NCBI GenBank assembly: GCA_934373455.1
Contig: CAKRON010000018.1
Coordinates: 1 to 32,856, forward strand
From: an uncultured Marvinbryantia sp.
GTDB lineage: Bacteria; Bacillota; Clostridia; Lachnospirales; Lachnospiraceae
DNA: 32,856 bases
Direction: 5' to 3'
In this document: piece by piece, positions 8,449 through 15,862 of the stretch
Numbering within the stretch: position 1 is the stretch's first letter
Layout: each line of letters opens with the position of its first letter
Made by a program: the position numbers and the translations under genes
Notes under the pieces: generated by a model
Databases searched by the model: none
What the model was told of the DNA's origin: nothing
The model's input: the letters and a program-made list of their open reading frames with translations, nothing else

Positions 8449-9408
8449 CTATAATCCATAAAGACAGATCAGACAAAGCAGCGCTGTTACTACTGTAAAC
8501 AATGCCACAATCTGTGTCTCTGACCAACCACATAACTCAAAATGATGATGTATCGGTGCCATCTTAAAGAATCGTTTGCCTCCGGTCTTTTTAAAATAGG
8601 TCACCTGTATGATAACGGATAATACTTCGATCAGATAAATCAATCCAAATATTGGAATCAGAATCGGAATCTGAAGCACATATGCCGTTCCTGCCACAAA
8701 TCCTCCAAGTGCCAGGGATCCTGTATCTCCCATAAATACTTTGGCCGGATGAGAATTAAACATCAAAAATCCCAGCAAGGCACCTGTTACCGCTGCTGTA
8801 ATCGGCTCAATTCCTGCATTTGTTCCAATTGCCACGACGGTAAAAAACACAGCTACCATAGTTGTTACACCAGTGGCAAGTCCATCCAGTCCATCTGTAA
8901 AATTCACTCCGTTTACCGTTCCAAGCACTACAAAATAAACAAGTGGAACTGTGATCCATTTACAGTCAAAATACATTCCATGGGTAAATGGCAGAAGCAT
9001 CACAAGACAGTCCGGGTCTACGACCAATATGTATACTACAAAAATAGTAGTAACAATTATCTGCAGGAAAAACTTCTGCTTTGGCATCAATCCATCTGAC
9101 CTGCGAAGTACTACCTTCAGATAATCATCCAAAAAACCAATGATTCCAAATCCCAGCGTTAAAAACAGAATCGGTATGATCCGCGGGAATCTCGCTACAA
9201 ATAATAAAGAGGTGATCAGTACGCTGATCAATATAATCAGACCTCCCATAGTTGGTGTCCCTGCCTTTTTCAGGTGTGACTGTACTCCCTCTTCCCTCTC
9301 TGTATTTCCGATCTTCAGTTTTCTCAAAAATGGAATCACGAACGGACTCAGTAATACGCTTATTGCAAATGCAATAAGTAATGAAAGAATCACTTCTATG
9401 CTTATCAT
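8449..9408 (-). CDS. mraY: phospho-N-acetylmuramoyl-pentapeptide transferase
   Basis: MraY attaches phospho-MurNAc-pentapeptide to undecaprenyl phosphate at the inner face of the membrane, making lipid I. The 319-residue protein has about ten membrane helices and the family's catalytic signatures: FLDDYLK (D94, D95), NFTDGLDGLATG (169-180), GDTGS (227-231) and the histidine cluster APIHHHFE (287-289). The start is the ATG at 9408 behind GGAGG. A longer reading from 9471 would begin inside the -35 box of the promoter found here and is rejected. It is the first gene after an internal promoter and heads mraY-murD-ftsW-murA-ftsQ. Confidence 0.96.
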   Translation of the reverse strand: MISIEVILSLLIAFAISVLLSPFVIPFLRKLKIGNTEREEGVQSHLKKAGTPTMGGLIILISVLITSLLFVARFPRIIPILFLTLGFGIIGFLDDYLKVVLRRSDGLMPKQKFFLQIIVTTIFVVYILVVDPDCLVMLLPFTHGMYFDCKWITVPLVYFVVLGTVNGVNFTDGLDGLATGVTTMVAVFFTVVAIGTNAGIEPITAAVTGALLGFLMFNSHPAKVFMGDTGSLALGGFVAGTAYVLQIPILIPIFGLIYLIEVLSVIIQVTYFKKTGGKRFFKMAPIHHHFELCGWSETQIVALFTVVTALLCLICLYGL

Positions 9409-9442
9409 TTTTTCTTCCTCCAAAAAGTCTATATATACATGA

Positions 9443-9471
9443 ATTATACGTCTTTTTAGAGTATCTGGCAA
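9443..9471 (-). promoter_or_regulatory. predicted internal sigma-A promoter before mraY
   Basis: TTGCCA (9466-9471), a 17-base spacer and a perfect TATAAT (9443-9448) lie in the 93-base gap between the second PBP gene and mraY. The gap also has a 5-base-pair CAACT/AGTTG hairpin overlapping the -35 box. This promoter would let the precursor genes be expressed separately from mraZ-rsmH-ftsL-PBPs. Confidence 0.75.
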
Positions 9472-9501
9472 CTGAAAGTTGTCTCCCTGTCTATGTGCCG
9501 C

Positions 9502-11238
9502 TCATTTTTCTTCTTTTTCCATGTTCTCCTCTGCATAAATTTCCAGATACGGCAGGATATTTTCAAAAATATCCCGGATCACCGGTGCCGCTATCGTTCC
9601 TCCGTAATAGACGCCCTGAGGATTGTGAATTACACAAAGTCCCAGCACTTTCGGTTCTTCTGCAGGAGCAAACCCAATAAAAGAAGAAATATAATGATTG
9701 GCGCTTCTTGGAAGTGTCTCTGATGTTGCTGTTTTTCCGCCAATATGGTATCCCTTTATATAGGCATTTTTCCCGCTTCCCCCATCTACTACCTGCTCCA
9801 AAATGTATTGCATGGTTTCTGAGGTTTTCTCTGATAGTATCTGTTTACCTTCCGGATATTGAATTTTTTCCAGTAATACTCCACAATCATCCCAAATACT
9901 GACTCCCAGATGTGGCGTAATTCTTTTTCCTCCATTTATTAAAGATGACACTGTTGCGGCCAGCTGTATTGGCGTAATTTGAAAAGACTGTCCGAAAGCT
10001 ATGGTTGCCAGCTCCACCTGTCCTATTTTTTCAGGATTATGCATAATCGTTCCTGCTTCTCCCGGAAGATCAATTCCTGTTTTTTCCAAAAGACCAAACT
10101 TTTTAAAATAATGATAATAACGTTCCGCTCCAAGGCGCAGTCCGACTTCTATAAATACCGGATTACAGGAATTCTGAGCAGCCTGGATAAAATTTTCTGA
10201 TCCGTGTCCTGACGTTTTATGGCATCTGATGCGCCTGTCATCTACAATCTTATATCCCGGGCAATAAAATGTATCATTTGGTCCCACTACCCCTTCTTCA
10301 AGACCTGCCGATGCTGTAATGATTTTAAATGTAGACCCAGGTTCATATGTGTCGTTGATGCAGTCATTTCTCCACATCTGATTTCTGGCATCTGCAATAT
10401 CTTTTTCACTCATGCCGGTCGTATCGATATTTAATGTGAAGGGATCATTCAGATCATATTCCGGAACATTTACCATCGCAAGAATCTCGCCATTATCCGG
10501 TCTCATGATTAAAATCGACACACCATCTGCCTGCTTTTTTTCCATTACCTGGTATGCCGCCTGCTCAGCGTAGGACTGAATATTCACATCCAGACTCACC
10601 TGCAATGTATTTCCTGCAATCGGTTCCTTTCTGCTTTCGCCTGCATCGGGCAATTCAATTCCTCTGGCATCTGTCATCGTAAGGATTTTTCCTTTTGTTC
10701 CCTGTAGTATATCATCATACTGTACTTCCAGTCCCACTATCCCCTGATTGTCTCCTCCCGTAAATCCTATCACCGTCGACGCCAGGCTACCAAAAGGATA
10801 ATATCTTTTATAATCTTCATCTACTTTTACACCATCCAGCTCATATTTTCGTATTCGGTCTCCGGTTTCTTTTGGAACATTGGTACGTATTCTCTCTATG
10901 GAACTCCTTTTTTCCACTCTTGTTCTTATTTTTTCTTCTTCCATATCTAATTCTTCGGCCAAAATCTGAATCACTTTTTCAGGTTCCTTTATCTGACTGT
11001 GTATCACTGATATGGTACAGACTGTCTGATTTGCTGCTATGACCATACCATTCCGATCCCATATTTCTCCTCGCAGCGCTTTTATGCTCCGCTCTCTTTC
11101 ATGTAAATCCTGAGCTTTTTTCCCATAATATTCCGCTTTGCCAAGCATAAGCCATCCAAGTCGCACAATTAATCCCATCATCAGCAACAGTGTTCCAAGA
11201 AACACAACAACAATTTTTCTTTTATGGTATGTTCGCAT
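9502..11238 (-). CDS. class B penicillin-binding protein (SpoVD/FtsI-like) with a KTA third motif
   Basis: This is a membrane-anchored D,D-transpeptidase that crosslinks stem peptides outside the cell. The 578 residues hold an N-terminal membrane helix (about 8-31), a PBP dimerisation domain (55-200, starting RGEIWDRNG) and a transpeptidase domain (210-565). Motif 1 is STFK with the catalytic S302, and motif 2 is SCN (357-359). Motif 3, normally KTG, reads KTAT (502-505); the codon is GCA, so this is not a misreading. There is no PASTA domain. By position it corresponds to Bacillus spoVD, second PBP after ftsL, so a sporulation role is possible, but it could equally be a division PBP. The only ribosome binding site candidate, GGGGAA, lies in the 3' arm and flank of a terminator-like hairpin 7 bases before the ATG, suggesting separate control. 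Confidence 0.9.
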   Translation of the reverse strand: MRTYHKRKIVVVFLGTLLLMMGLIVRLGWLMLGKAEYYGKKAQDLHERERSIKALRGEIWDRNGMVIAANQTVCTISVIHSQIKEPEKVIQILAEELDMEEEKIRTRVEKRSSIERIRTNVPKETGDRIRKYELDGVKVDEDYKRYYPFGSLASTVIGFTGGDNQGIVGLEVQYDDILQGTKGKILTMTDARGIELPDAGESRKEPIAGNTLQVSLDVNIQSYAEQAAYQVMEKKQADGVSILIMRPDNGEILAMVNVPEYDLNDPFTLNIDTTGMSEKDIADARNQMWRNDCINDTYEPGSTFKIITASAGLEEGVVGPNDTFYCPGYKIVDDRRIRCHKTSGHGSENFIQAAQNSCNPVFIEVGLRLGAERYYHYFKKFGLLEKTGIDLPGEAGTIMHNPEKIGQVELATIAFGQSFQITPIQLAATVSSLINGGKRITPHLGVSIWDDCGVLLEKIQYPEGKQILSEKTSETMQYILEQVVDGGSGKNAYIKGYHIGGKTATSETLPRSANHYISSFIGFAPAEEPKVLGLCVIHNPQGVYYGGTIAAPVIRDIFENILPYLEIYAEENMEKEEK

Positions 11239-11245
11239 AAAAATT

Positions 11246-11289
11246 CCCCGCAGAATTCTTCTTTCTAATCTATGAAAAATCCTGCGGGG
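11246..11289 (-). terminator. terminator-like hairpin covering the ribosome binding site of the second PBP gene
   Basis: Arms 11278-11289 and 11246-11257 pair as CCCCGCAG/CTGCGGGG (8 pairs), one mismatch, then 3 more pairs, around a 20-base AU-rich loop. On the minus strand the stem is followed by AATTTTT and then directly the ATG of the downstream gene. It may terminate transcription after the first PBP gene, block translation of the second, or both. The overlap with the start region is what suggests regulation. Confidence 0.65.
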
Positions 11290-11304
11290 TTATTTCTTTT
11301 CTTT

Positions 11305-13485
11305 TTATTGCATTCCAATCTGTAAATCCTGGCTGGTTACACCATCCGACCAATTTTCATCTATCTGCTCCTCACCCTGCGGCTCCGGAGGCGCTACATT
11401 TCCGTATAGATTGGTATTATCATCTGCTGTATCTTCACTTTCTGAGGATACCACATTTCCATTTTCGTCCACTTCCACCATCTCGGTCATTGGTTCCCAG
11501 GTTGTCTCGTCGTATACAATATTGCCATACTCATCATATACATACTGGGATACCCACTGGGTATCTCCGCCTTCTTTTTCTACCTGAATTCCAAGAGACT
11601 GGCGTTCTTCCTCTGTGATCTCTTCTGTTGGATAAATTCCAAGATATGGCAAGATCTCTGTGAGAATATTTCTGGCAAGATCTTTTGTATAACTACCATT
11701 TTCCTGATCTTCAATGTTTGGCTCATCAATCACTGTATAAACCACTACCTGTGGATCATCAATCGGCACGGCACAGATAAATGAGATAATATAGCGACCG
11801 TCTCCACGTGGAAGCTTTTCTGCTGTTCCGGTTTTTCCTCCGATACGATACCCTGGAATCGCAGCAGATGTCGCTGTTCCATCCGTTACTACTGCTTCCA
11901 GATACTCTCTGATCAATGCAGATGTCTTTGAAGATACCGGCTGTGCCATCACCAGTGGATTTATATTTCTCACCACGCCTCCATCGGAATCCAAAATCTG
12001 TTTTACAATATGAGGCTTATAGAGATATCCACCATTTATATCTGCACAGAACGACTGAACTTCCTGAATCATCGTTGCCGTAAATCCCTGTCCAAAAGAA
12101 CACGTCGCCAGTTCCATCGTCCCCATCGTATTGGTATTATACAGATAACCTGCATTTTCATTTGGCAGATCAATACCGGTTCGTTTTCCAAATCCAAAAA
12201 TATCCTGATATTTACAGAAAGTATCAATTCCCATCTGAAAACCTATGGTCATCATACCAGGGTTACAGGAATTACGGATGATATCTTTAATCGATTCCTC
12301 ACCATGAGTTCCTGTGCAGGCAATCGGATCTTCATTTGTCAACGGCTGCAGATATCCAATACATGTCATACCAAAATCTTCTGTAATACTCCCGGAATCC
12401 AATGCTGCCGCTACTACATTCGGCTTATAGGTGGAGCCAAGCTCAAAGGCTTCAGATACACAGAAATTATACCAGAGACTGCTCAATGCCTCACTTTTTT
12501 CCTCTTCGGTCATAGCCTTCTGCTCTTTTTCCGAATACCAGCCATCCAGATTCTGTGGATCATTTAAATTAAACGTCTTATCTGTCGCCATTGCGAGAAT
12601 TTCACCATTGTTCGGATTTGCCACAATAACGCCTGTATTTAAACTGGCATGACCTGCGGTCTTCTCACGAGGACCATTCTTATTTTCTTCTTCCAGCTGG
12701 GCAATATACTTTTCCACCACCTGTTGAATGTTCATGTCAATTGTGCTGACAATGCTGTTGCCGTCTTCTGGTTCAATGATATTCTCTTCCAGCTCCATAT
12801 CCTGATTCAAATATCCATACTCTCTTCCGTCCACACCATTTAAAATTTCTGTGTAATAGGATTCCAGACCTGAGATACCATCATTTAATTTGTTTGCAAA
12901 TCCAATTACTGTGCAGGCTAAAGTGTCCATCGGATAGGTTCGCACATAATCTTCTTCAAACCATACTCCCTGTATATTATTCAATTCCTCGCGTTTCGCT
13001 TCTGACAAATTTCTGTCTTCTGAAGTATCTGTGTAATCCTCAAATGCCTGTTTTTCTTCCAGACTGATTTCTTTTTTTATCACCTGGTAGCGGCTTTCTT
13101 TCGTTTCTTCTCCACAGATACATTCTCTTACCGTAGCTGAATCCAAATCAAACACTTCCGAAACTGCTGCAATCGTCGGTTCCACATAGTCTTCCACACT
13201 GTTAATTGCTTCGCAGTCCAAAACTACGTTATATACTTTTTCACTCTTGGCAAGTACATTTCCATTTCTGTCCTGAATTTCACCTCTTCGAAATGGAATT
13301 GTCCTGCTGTCATACGTCTGCTGAGATAATACCTGCTTTGCATACTTATCCCCATTTGTCACATTGATATGTGCGATTACCAGATTCAGTGCAACCAGCA
13401 GTAATAAAACAAATGCAAATATAGCCATCAGCTTTATTTGCATTTCTCTGGTAAACTTCTGTTCTTTTTTTCGTTTTGTTCCCAA
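11305..13485 (-). CDS. ftsI: class B penicillin-binding protein, FtsI/PbpB-like septal transpeptidase
   Basis: This D,D-transpeptidase is expected to act with FtsW at the septum. It has 726 residues: a membrane helix (about 18-40), a dimerisation domain (RRGEIQDRNG onward, 60-240) and a transpeptidase domain (250-610). The three canonical motifs are present: STYK with S351, SCN (406-408) and KTGT (551-554). The last 110 or so residues are an acidic, Gln/Asn/Glu-rich tail with phrases like DEYGN and DENGN. It takes the place of the PASTA domains found in Bacillus PbpB. The start is a TTG at 13485 with GAGG 8 bases upstream. It follows ftsL by 20 bases. As first PBP after ftsL it matches pbpB/ftsI by synteny; whether it or its downstream neighbour is the essential enzyme cannot be settled here. 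Confidence 0.9.
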   Translation of the reverse strand: MGTKRKKEQKFTREMQIKLMAIFAFVLLLLVALNLVIAHINVTNGDKYAKQVLSQQTYDSRTIPFRRGEIQDRNGNVLAKSEKVYNVVLDCEAINSVEDYVEPTIAAVSEVFDLDSATVRECICGEETKESRYQVIKKEISLEEKQAFEDYTDTSEDRNLSEAKREELNNIQGVWFEEDYVRTYPMDTLACTVIGFANKLNDGISGLESYYTEILNGVDGREYGYLNQDMELEENIIEPEDGNSIVSTIDMNIQQVVEKYIAQLEEENKNGPREKTAGHASLNTGVIVANPNNGEILAMATDKTFNLNDPQNLDGWYSEKEQKAMTEEEKSEALSSLWYNFCVSEAFELGSTYKPNVVAAALDSGSITEDFGMTCIGYLQPLTNEDPIACTGTHGEESIKDIIRNSCNPGMMTIGFQMGIDTFCKYQDIFGFGKRTGIDLPNENAGYLYNTNTMGTMELATCSFGQGFTATMIQEVQSFCADINGGYLYKPHIVKQILDSDGGVVRNINPLVMAQPVSSKTSALIREYLEAVVTDGTATSAAIPGYRIGGKTGTAEKLPRGDGRYIISFICAVPIDDPQVVVYTVIDEPNIEDQENGSYTKDLARNILTEILPYLGIYPTEEITEEERQSLGIQVEKEGGDTQWVSQYVYDEYGNIVYDETTWEPMTEMVEVDENGNVVSSESEDTADDNTNLYGNVAPPEPQGEEQIDENWSDGVTSQDLQIGMQ

Positions 13486-13505
13486 TTCGGTTCCTCACTC
13501 ATCTG

Positions 13506-14036
13506 CTACTCAGTCGGGACTTCCGCATACTGACGGATATAGTCACCCTCCTGATTGTTATACAATATAATCTGTCCCTCATCGGCATAAGTCATTCCAA
13601 GCTCATTCACTGCAATCCGCTTTACTTCTTCCATATCTACGGAAGACACTGCTTCTTCATATGCATTATCATTCGCCAGCTTCAATTCTGTCAGCTGACT
13701 TTCCAATGATGCAATCTTATTACGATAGCTGATGCCTTCTGACTGCAGCTGCAAAAAATTCACACACACAAATACCGTTGCTACAGACACAGCTGTCAGA
13801 AAGGACACATACGGTACATTCATCCGAAGAGCTTTTTCTCTGTTGCGTCTTGCCTGTCTGCTCACTTCCGCTCTTCTTTGTGACTGTTCTCTGCTTCTTC
13901 GATCAGCCTTTCGCTCTGGTACTGCCTGTACATGGCGGATCACGTTTCCATCAATATATGTATTGGTGTAATCACGTCTCTGTGGGCTGCCTGTCATTTC
14001 TCTATTCGATTGTATCCTTCTTGCTGACGCAGCCAT
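13506..14036 (-). CDS. ftsL: FtsL-like septum formation protein
   Basis: FtsL is a small bitopic divisome protein that works with DivIC/FtsB and FtsQ to activate FtsW and its PBP. The 176-residue product has a long, very basic cytoplasmic part (1-72, many Arg and Gln), one membrane helix (about 74-97) and an extracellular coiled coil (about 100-150, SYRNKIASLESQLTELKLAND). It ends in the typical VKRIAVNELGMTYADEGQIILY segment. The start is the ATG at 14036. AAGGAG overlaps the rsmH stop region and is 9 bases away; a TTG at 14045 would touch the ribosome binding site. Position between rsmH and the PBP gene is diagnostic. The cytoplasmic part is longer than in Bacillus FtsL (whole protein about 117 residues). 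Confidence 0.85.
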   Translation of the reverse strand: MAASARRIQSNREMTGSPQRRDYTNTYIDGNVIRHVQAVPERKADRRSREQSQRRAEVSRQARRNREKALRMNVPYVSFLTAVSVATVFVCVNFLQLQSEGISYRNKIASLESQLTELKLANDNAYEEAVSSVDMEEVKRIAVNELGMTYADEGQIILYNNQEGDYIRQYAEVPTE

Positions 14037-14050
14037 ATACAACAACTCCT

Positions 14051-14989
14051 TTAAATCTTTCTTTCAAATACTCTCAATTTTGCGCTTTTGGATCTGGAAT
14101 TCTCTTCTAATTCTTCTTCGCCAGGCAAAATTGGTTTTCTTGTCACAACTTTTCCCTTTGAGACCCTTCCACACACACATACCGGGAATTCCTTTGGACA
14201 AATACATGGATTCTCACTGGTTCGGAAATGATTTTTCACAATCCGGTCTTCCAGCGAATGAAATGTGATAATACAAAGTCGCCCTTTATCATTCAGTAAA
14301 TCTACCATGTCATCCAGAGAGTCCTTCAGGACTCCCAGTTCATTGTTTAACTCAATTCGAATAGCCTGGAAGGTCTTTTTAGCCGGGTGTCCTCCTACCG
14401 CACGTACCTTCATAGGTATTGCCGCTTTTATTGCCTGAATCAACTCCCCAGTTGTCTCCAGTGGTTTTTCCTGCCTTGCCTGCACGATATGTTTCGCAAT
14501 ATTCTTTGCAAACTTGTCCTCCCCATAGTCTCTGATGATCCTGTACAGTTCCATCTCACTATAATCGTTCACAATATCCTTTGCAGTTCGTGCCTGCCGC
14601 TGATCCATTCTCATGTCCAGCGACACATCTTCGCGATAGGTAAAGCCGCGTTCTGCTGTATCCAGCTGGTAAGAGGATACACCAAGGTCTAAAATGATCC
14701 CGTCTACAGATGTAATTCCAATGCTATTCAACTGCGCTCTCATTTCGCAGTAGTTACTGCGAATGATCGTTACTCTATCTTTAAACTCCCCTAAGCGCTG
14801 TGATGCTGCCTCAATTGCGGCTGCATCCTGATCGATTCCGATCAGCCTTCCTTTGTCTGACAATCTCTTACAGATTTCATAAGAATGTCCGCCACCGCCA
14901 AGTGTACCGTCTACATAAATGCCATCAGGCTTGATCTGTAATGCATCTATTGTCTCATTCAGTAATACAGATTTATGACTAAACTCCAT
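14051..14989 (-). CDS. rsmH: 16S rRNA (cytosine-N4)-methyltransferase RsmH (MraW)
   Basis: RsmH methylates N4 of C1402 in the 16S rRNA decoding site, using S-adenosylmethionine. The 312-residue protein begins with the typical SHKSVLLNE. It shows the SAM-binding [10 protein letters not shown] (28-37), the LGVSSYQLD segment and the late motif [16 protein letters not shown] compact cysteine group ([12 protein letters not shown]), common in Firmicute homologues, lies near the end. GGGAGG sits 5 bases before the ATG. It is 15 bases after mraZ, the standard second position of the dcw cluster. Confidence 0.96.
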   Translation of the reverse strand: MEFSHKSVLLNETIDALQIKPDGIYVDGTLGGGGHSYEICKRLSDKGRLIGIDQDAAAIEAASQRLGEFKDRVTIIRSNYCEMRAQLNSIGITSVDGIILDLGVSSYQLDTAERGFTYREDVSLDMRMDQRQARTAKDIVNDYSEMELYRIIRDYGEDKFAKNIAKHIVQARQEKPLETTGELIQAIKAAIPMKVRAVGGHPAKKTFQAIRIELNNELGVLKDSLDDMVDLLNDKGRLCIITFHSLEDRIVKNHFRTSENPCICPKEFPVCVCGRVSKGKVVTRKPILPGEEELEENSRSKSAKLRVFERKI

Positions 14990-15004
14990 ATAGTCCTCCC
15001 CAGG

Positions 15005-15436
15005 TTATATGATCAGCCCCAAGTCAGTCATCTGCTCTGCAATGTCATCCATATCGTCAAATGAATTATTTTCCATCCATTTGTCTTTGCTCCAGATCTC
15101 GATTCGATTTAACATTCCAGTCAGTACGACTTCTTTATCCAGACCAGCAAATTCTCTTAACGTACCCGGTAAAAGAATTCTCCCCTGCTTGTCCAGTTCG
15201 CACGGTGTGGCTCCTGCCACAAAGAAACGTGAGAATTGTCTTGCGCTTTTATTGGTAAGCGGTAATGCACGAAGTTTTTCTTCGAACTCCTGCCAAGCCT
15301 GATTTGGAAATACAAATAGACAGCCATCCAATCCCTTTGTCACCACAAATTCATCTCCGAGTTCATCTCTGAATTTGGAAGGAATGATCAGTCTGCCTTT
15401 GGTGTCTATCGTATGATTATATTCACCCATGAACAT
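15005..15436 (-). CDS. mraZ: transcriptional regulator MraZ
   Basis: MraZ is an AbrB/SpoVT-fold DNA-binding protein that forms rings and controls its own dcw promoter. The product has 143 residues, the usual length, with the two tandem halves: GEYNHTIDTKGRLIIPSKFRDEL and CELDKQGRILLPGTLREFAGL, each holding the D-KGR/D-QGR DNA-binding motif. I chose the ATG at 15436 because homologues begin M(F)MGEY and AGGTG lies 8 bases upstream. The frame stays open to an ATG at 15517, but that extension would translate across the operator repeats. The gene heads the dcw cluster and has its own promoter, with five repeats at the transcription start that fit autoregulation. Confidence 0.95.
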   Translation of the reverse strand: MFMGEYNHTIDTKGRLIIPSKFRDELGDEFVVTKGLDGCLFVFPNQAWQEFEEKLRALPLTNKSARQFSRFFVAGATPCELDKQGRILLPGTLREFAGLDKEVVLTGMLNRIEIWSKDKWMENNSFDDMDDIAEQMTDLGLII

Positions 15437-15492
15437 AAAGACAGCACCTGCTTTCAGAAAATCTCTTTCACTTTGTATGACCTGGGATCGAA

Positions 15493-15539
15493 CCACTTGT
15501 GTTCCATTTATCCCCACTAATCACCACTTTGCTCCACTT
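15493..15539 (-). promoter_or_regulatory. predicted MraZ operator: five phased AAGTGG-type repeats
   Basis: On the minus strand AAGTGG, AAGTGG, TAGTGG, AAATGG and AAGTGG occur at 15534-15539, 15524-15529, 15514-15519, 15504-15509 and 15493-15498, with steps of 10, 10, 10 and 11 bases. MraZ of other bacteria binds short direct repeats of the TGGG/AGTGG type, with comparable spacing, before its own gene. The array starts at the predicted +1, an ideal place for repression. Confidence 0.8.
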
Positions 15540-15547
15540 ACACATTA

Positions 15548-15576
15548 ATAATAATGCATACATATAAAAAAAACAA
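15548..15576 (-). promoter_or_regulatory. predicted sigma-A promoter of mraZ and the dcw cluster
   Basis: TTGTTT (15571-15576), a 17-base spacer and TATTAT (15548-15553) precede the operator repeats. Transcription would start near 15541, leaving a leader of about 105 bases before the mraZ ATG. The upstream side is A/T-rich, like an UP element. Confidence 0.7.
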
Positions 15577-15610
15577 GCTTTTTTTCTTTAAAATCAAAAC
15601 TTTTCATATG

Positions 15611-15619
15611 TTATCCACA
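15611..15619 (+). promoter_or_regulatory. DnaA-box-like 9-mer upstream of the mraZ promoter
   Basis: TTATCCACA is an exact match to the consensus DnaA box, 34 bases upstream of the -35 box of mraZ. A second copy with one mismatch (TTATCCACT) lies at 15673-15681 across the Spo0E-like stop codon. A role in regulation by DnaA is inferred only. Confidence 0.45.
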
Positions 15620-15620
15620 T

Positions 15621-15651
15621 AAAAAGGAGCACCTGAAAAACAAGGTGCTCC
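15621..15651 (-). terminator. intrinsic terminator after the Spo0E-like gene
   Basis: A 9-base-pair stem (GGAGCACCT with its complement, 15626-15651) has an 8-base loop and on the minus strand is followed by TTTTTATG. It ends the ychF-lgt-spo0E transcript and isolates it from the mraZ promoter. Confidence 0.85.
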
Positions 15652-15679
15652 AATTCATCCATTTTTTGTTTCTTATCCA

Positions 15680-15829
15680 CTAATTTGTCAGATCCATGTA
15701 TCTTTCGATCATAAGATCCAGCTTCTGGCTCTGTTCAATTACCTCTGTCATTCCTTTTGTTGTCAACATGTGATCCAAAATTTCTCTTTCTTTTTCAATC
15801 TCTCTTTTTAATGATTCAATGCTGCTCAT
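15680..15829 (-). CDS. small Spo0E-family aspartyl-phosphate phosphatase
   Basis: This 49-residue gene is easy to miss. Translation gives MSSIESLKREIEKEREILDH, then a loop with TTKGMTEVIEQ, then SQKLDLMIERYMDLTN. Two helices with an S-Q-x-L-D motif (residues 34-38) and following I/M-x-x-Y/F are the hallmark of Spo0E-like phosphatases. These remove phosphate from sporulation response regulators (Spo0A or Spo0F in Bacillus). AGAGGGG lies 4 bases before the ATG. It is 33 bases after lgt and followed by a terminator, so it is the last gene of the ychF-lgt operon. In clostridia, which lack the full phosphorelay, the target is likely Spo0A itself; this is inference from the family. Confidence 0.85.
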   Translation of the reverse strand: MSSIESLKREIEKEREILDHMLTTKGMTEVIEQSQKLDLMIERYMDLTN

Positions 15830-15862
15830 ATACCCCTCTTATCCTTTCTTTTCTCACAGTAC

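Noticed and set aside
9409..9471. Longer mraY reading from 9471
   Set aside because: The start would fall in the -35 box of a TTGCCA-17-TATAAT promoter, and GGAGG clearly serves the ATG at 9408.
12010..12567. Plus-strand open frame of 185 codons opposite the septal PBP gene
   Set aside because: Antisense to the transpeptidase domain with all catalytic motifs; no ribosome binding site or family features seen.
15437..15517. Longer mraZ reading from an ATG at 15517
   Set aside because: It would translate the operator repeats, lacks a ribosome binding site and adds residues absent from the family, whose members start at M(F)MGEY.
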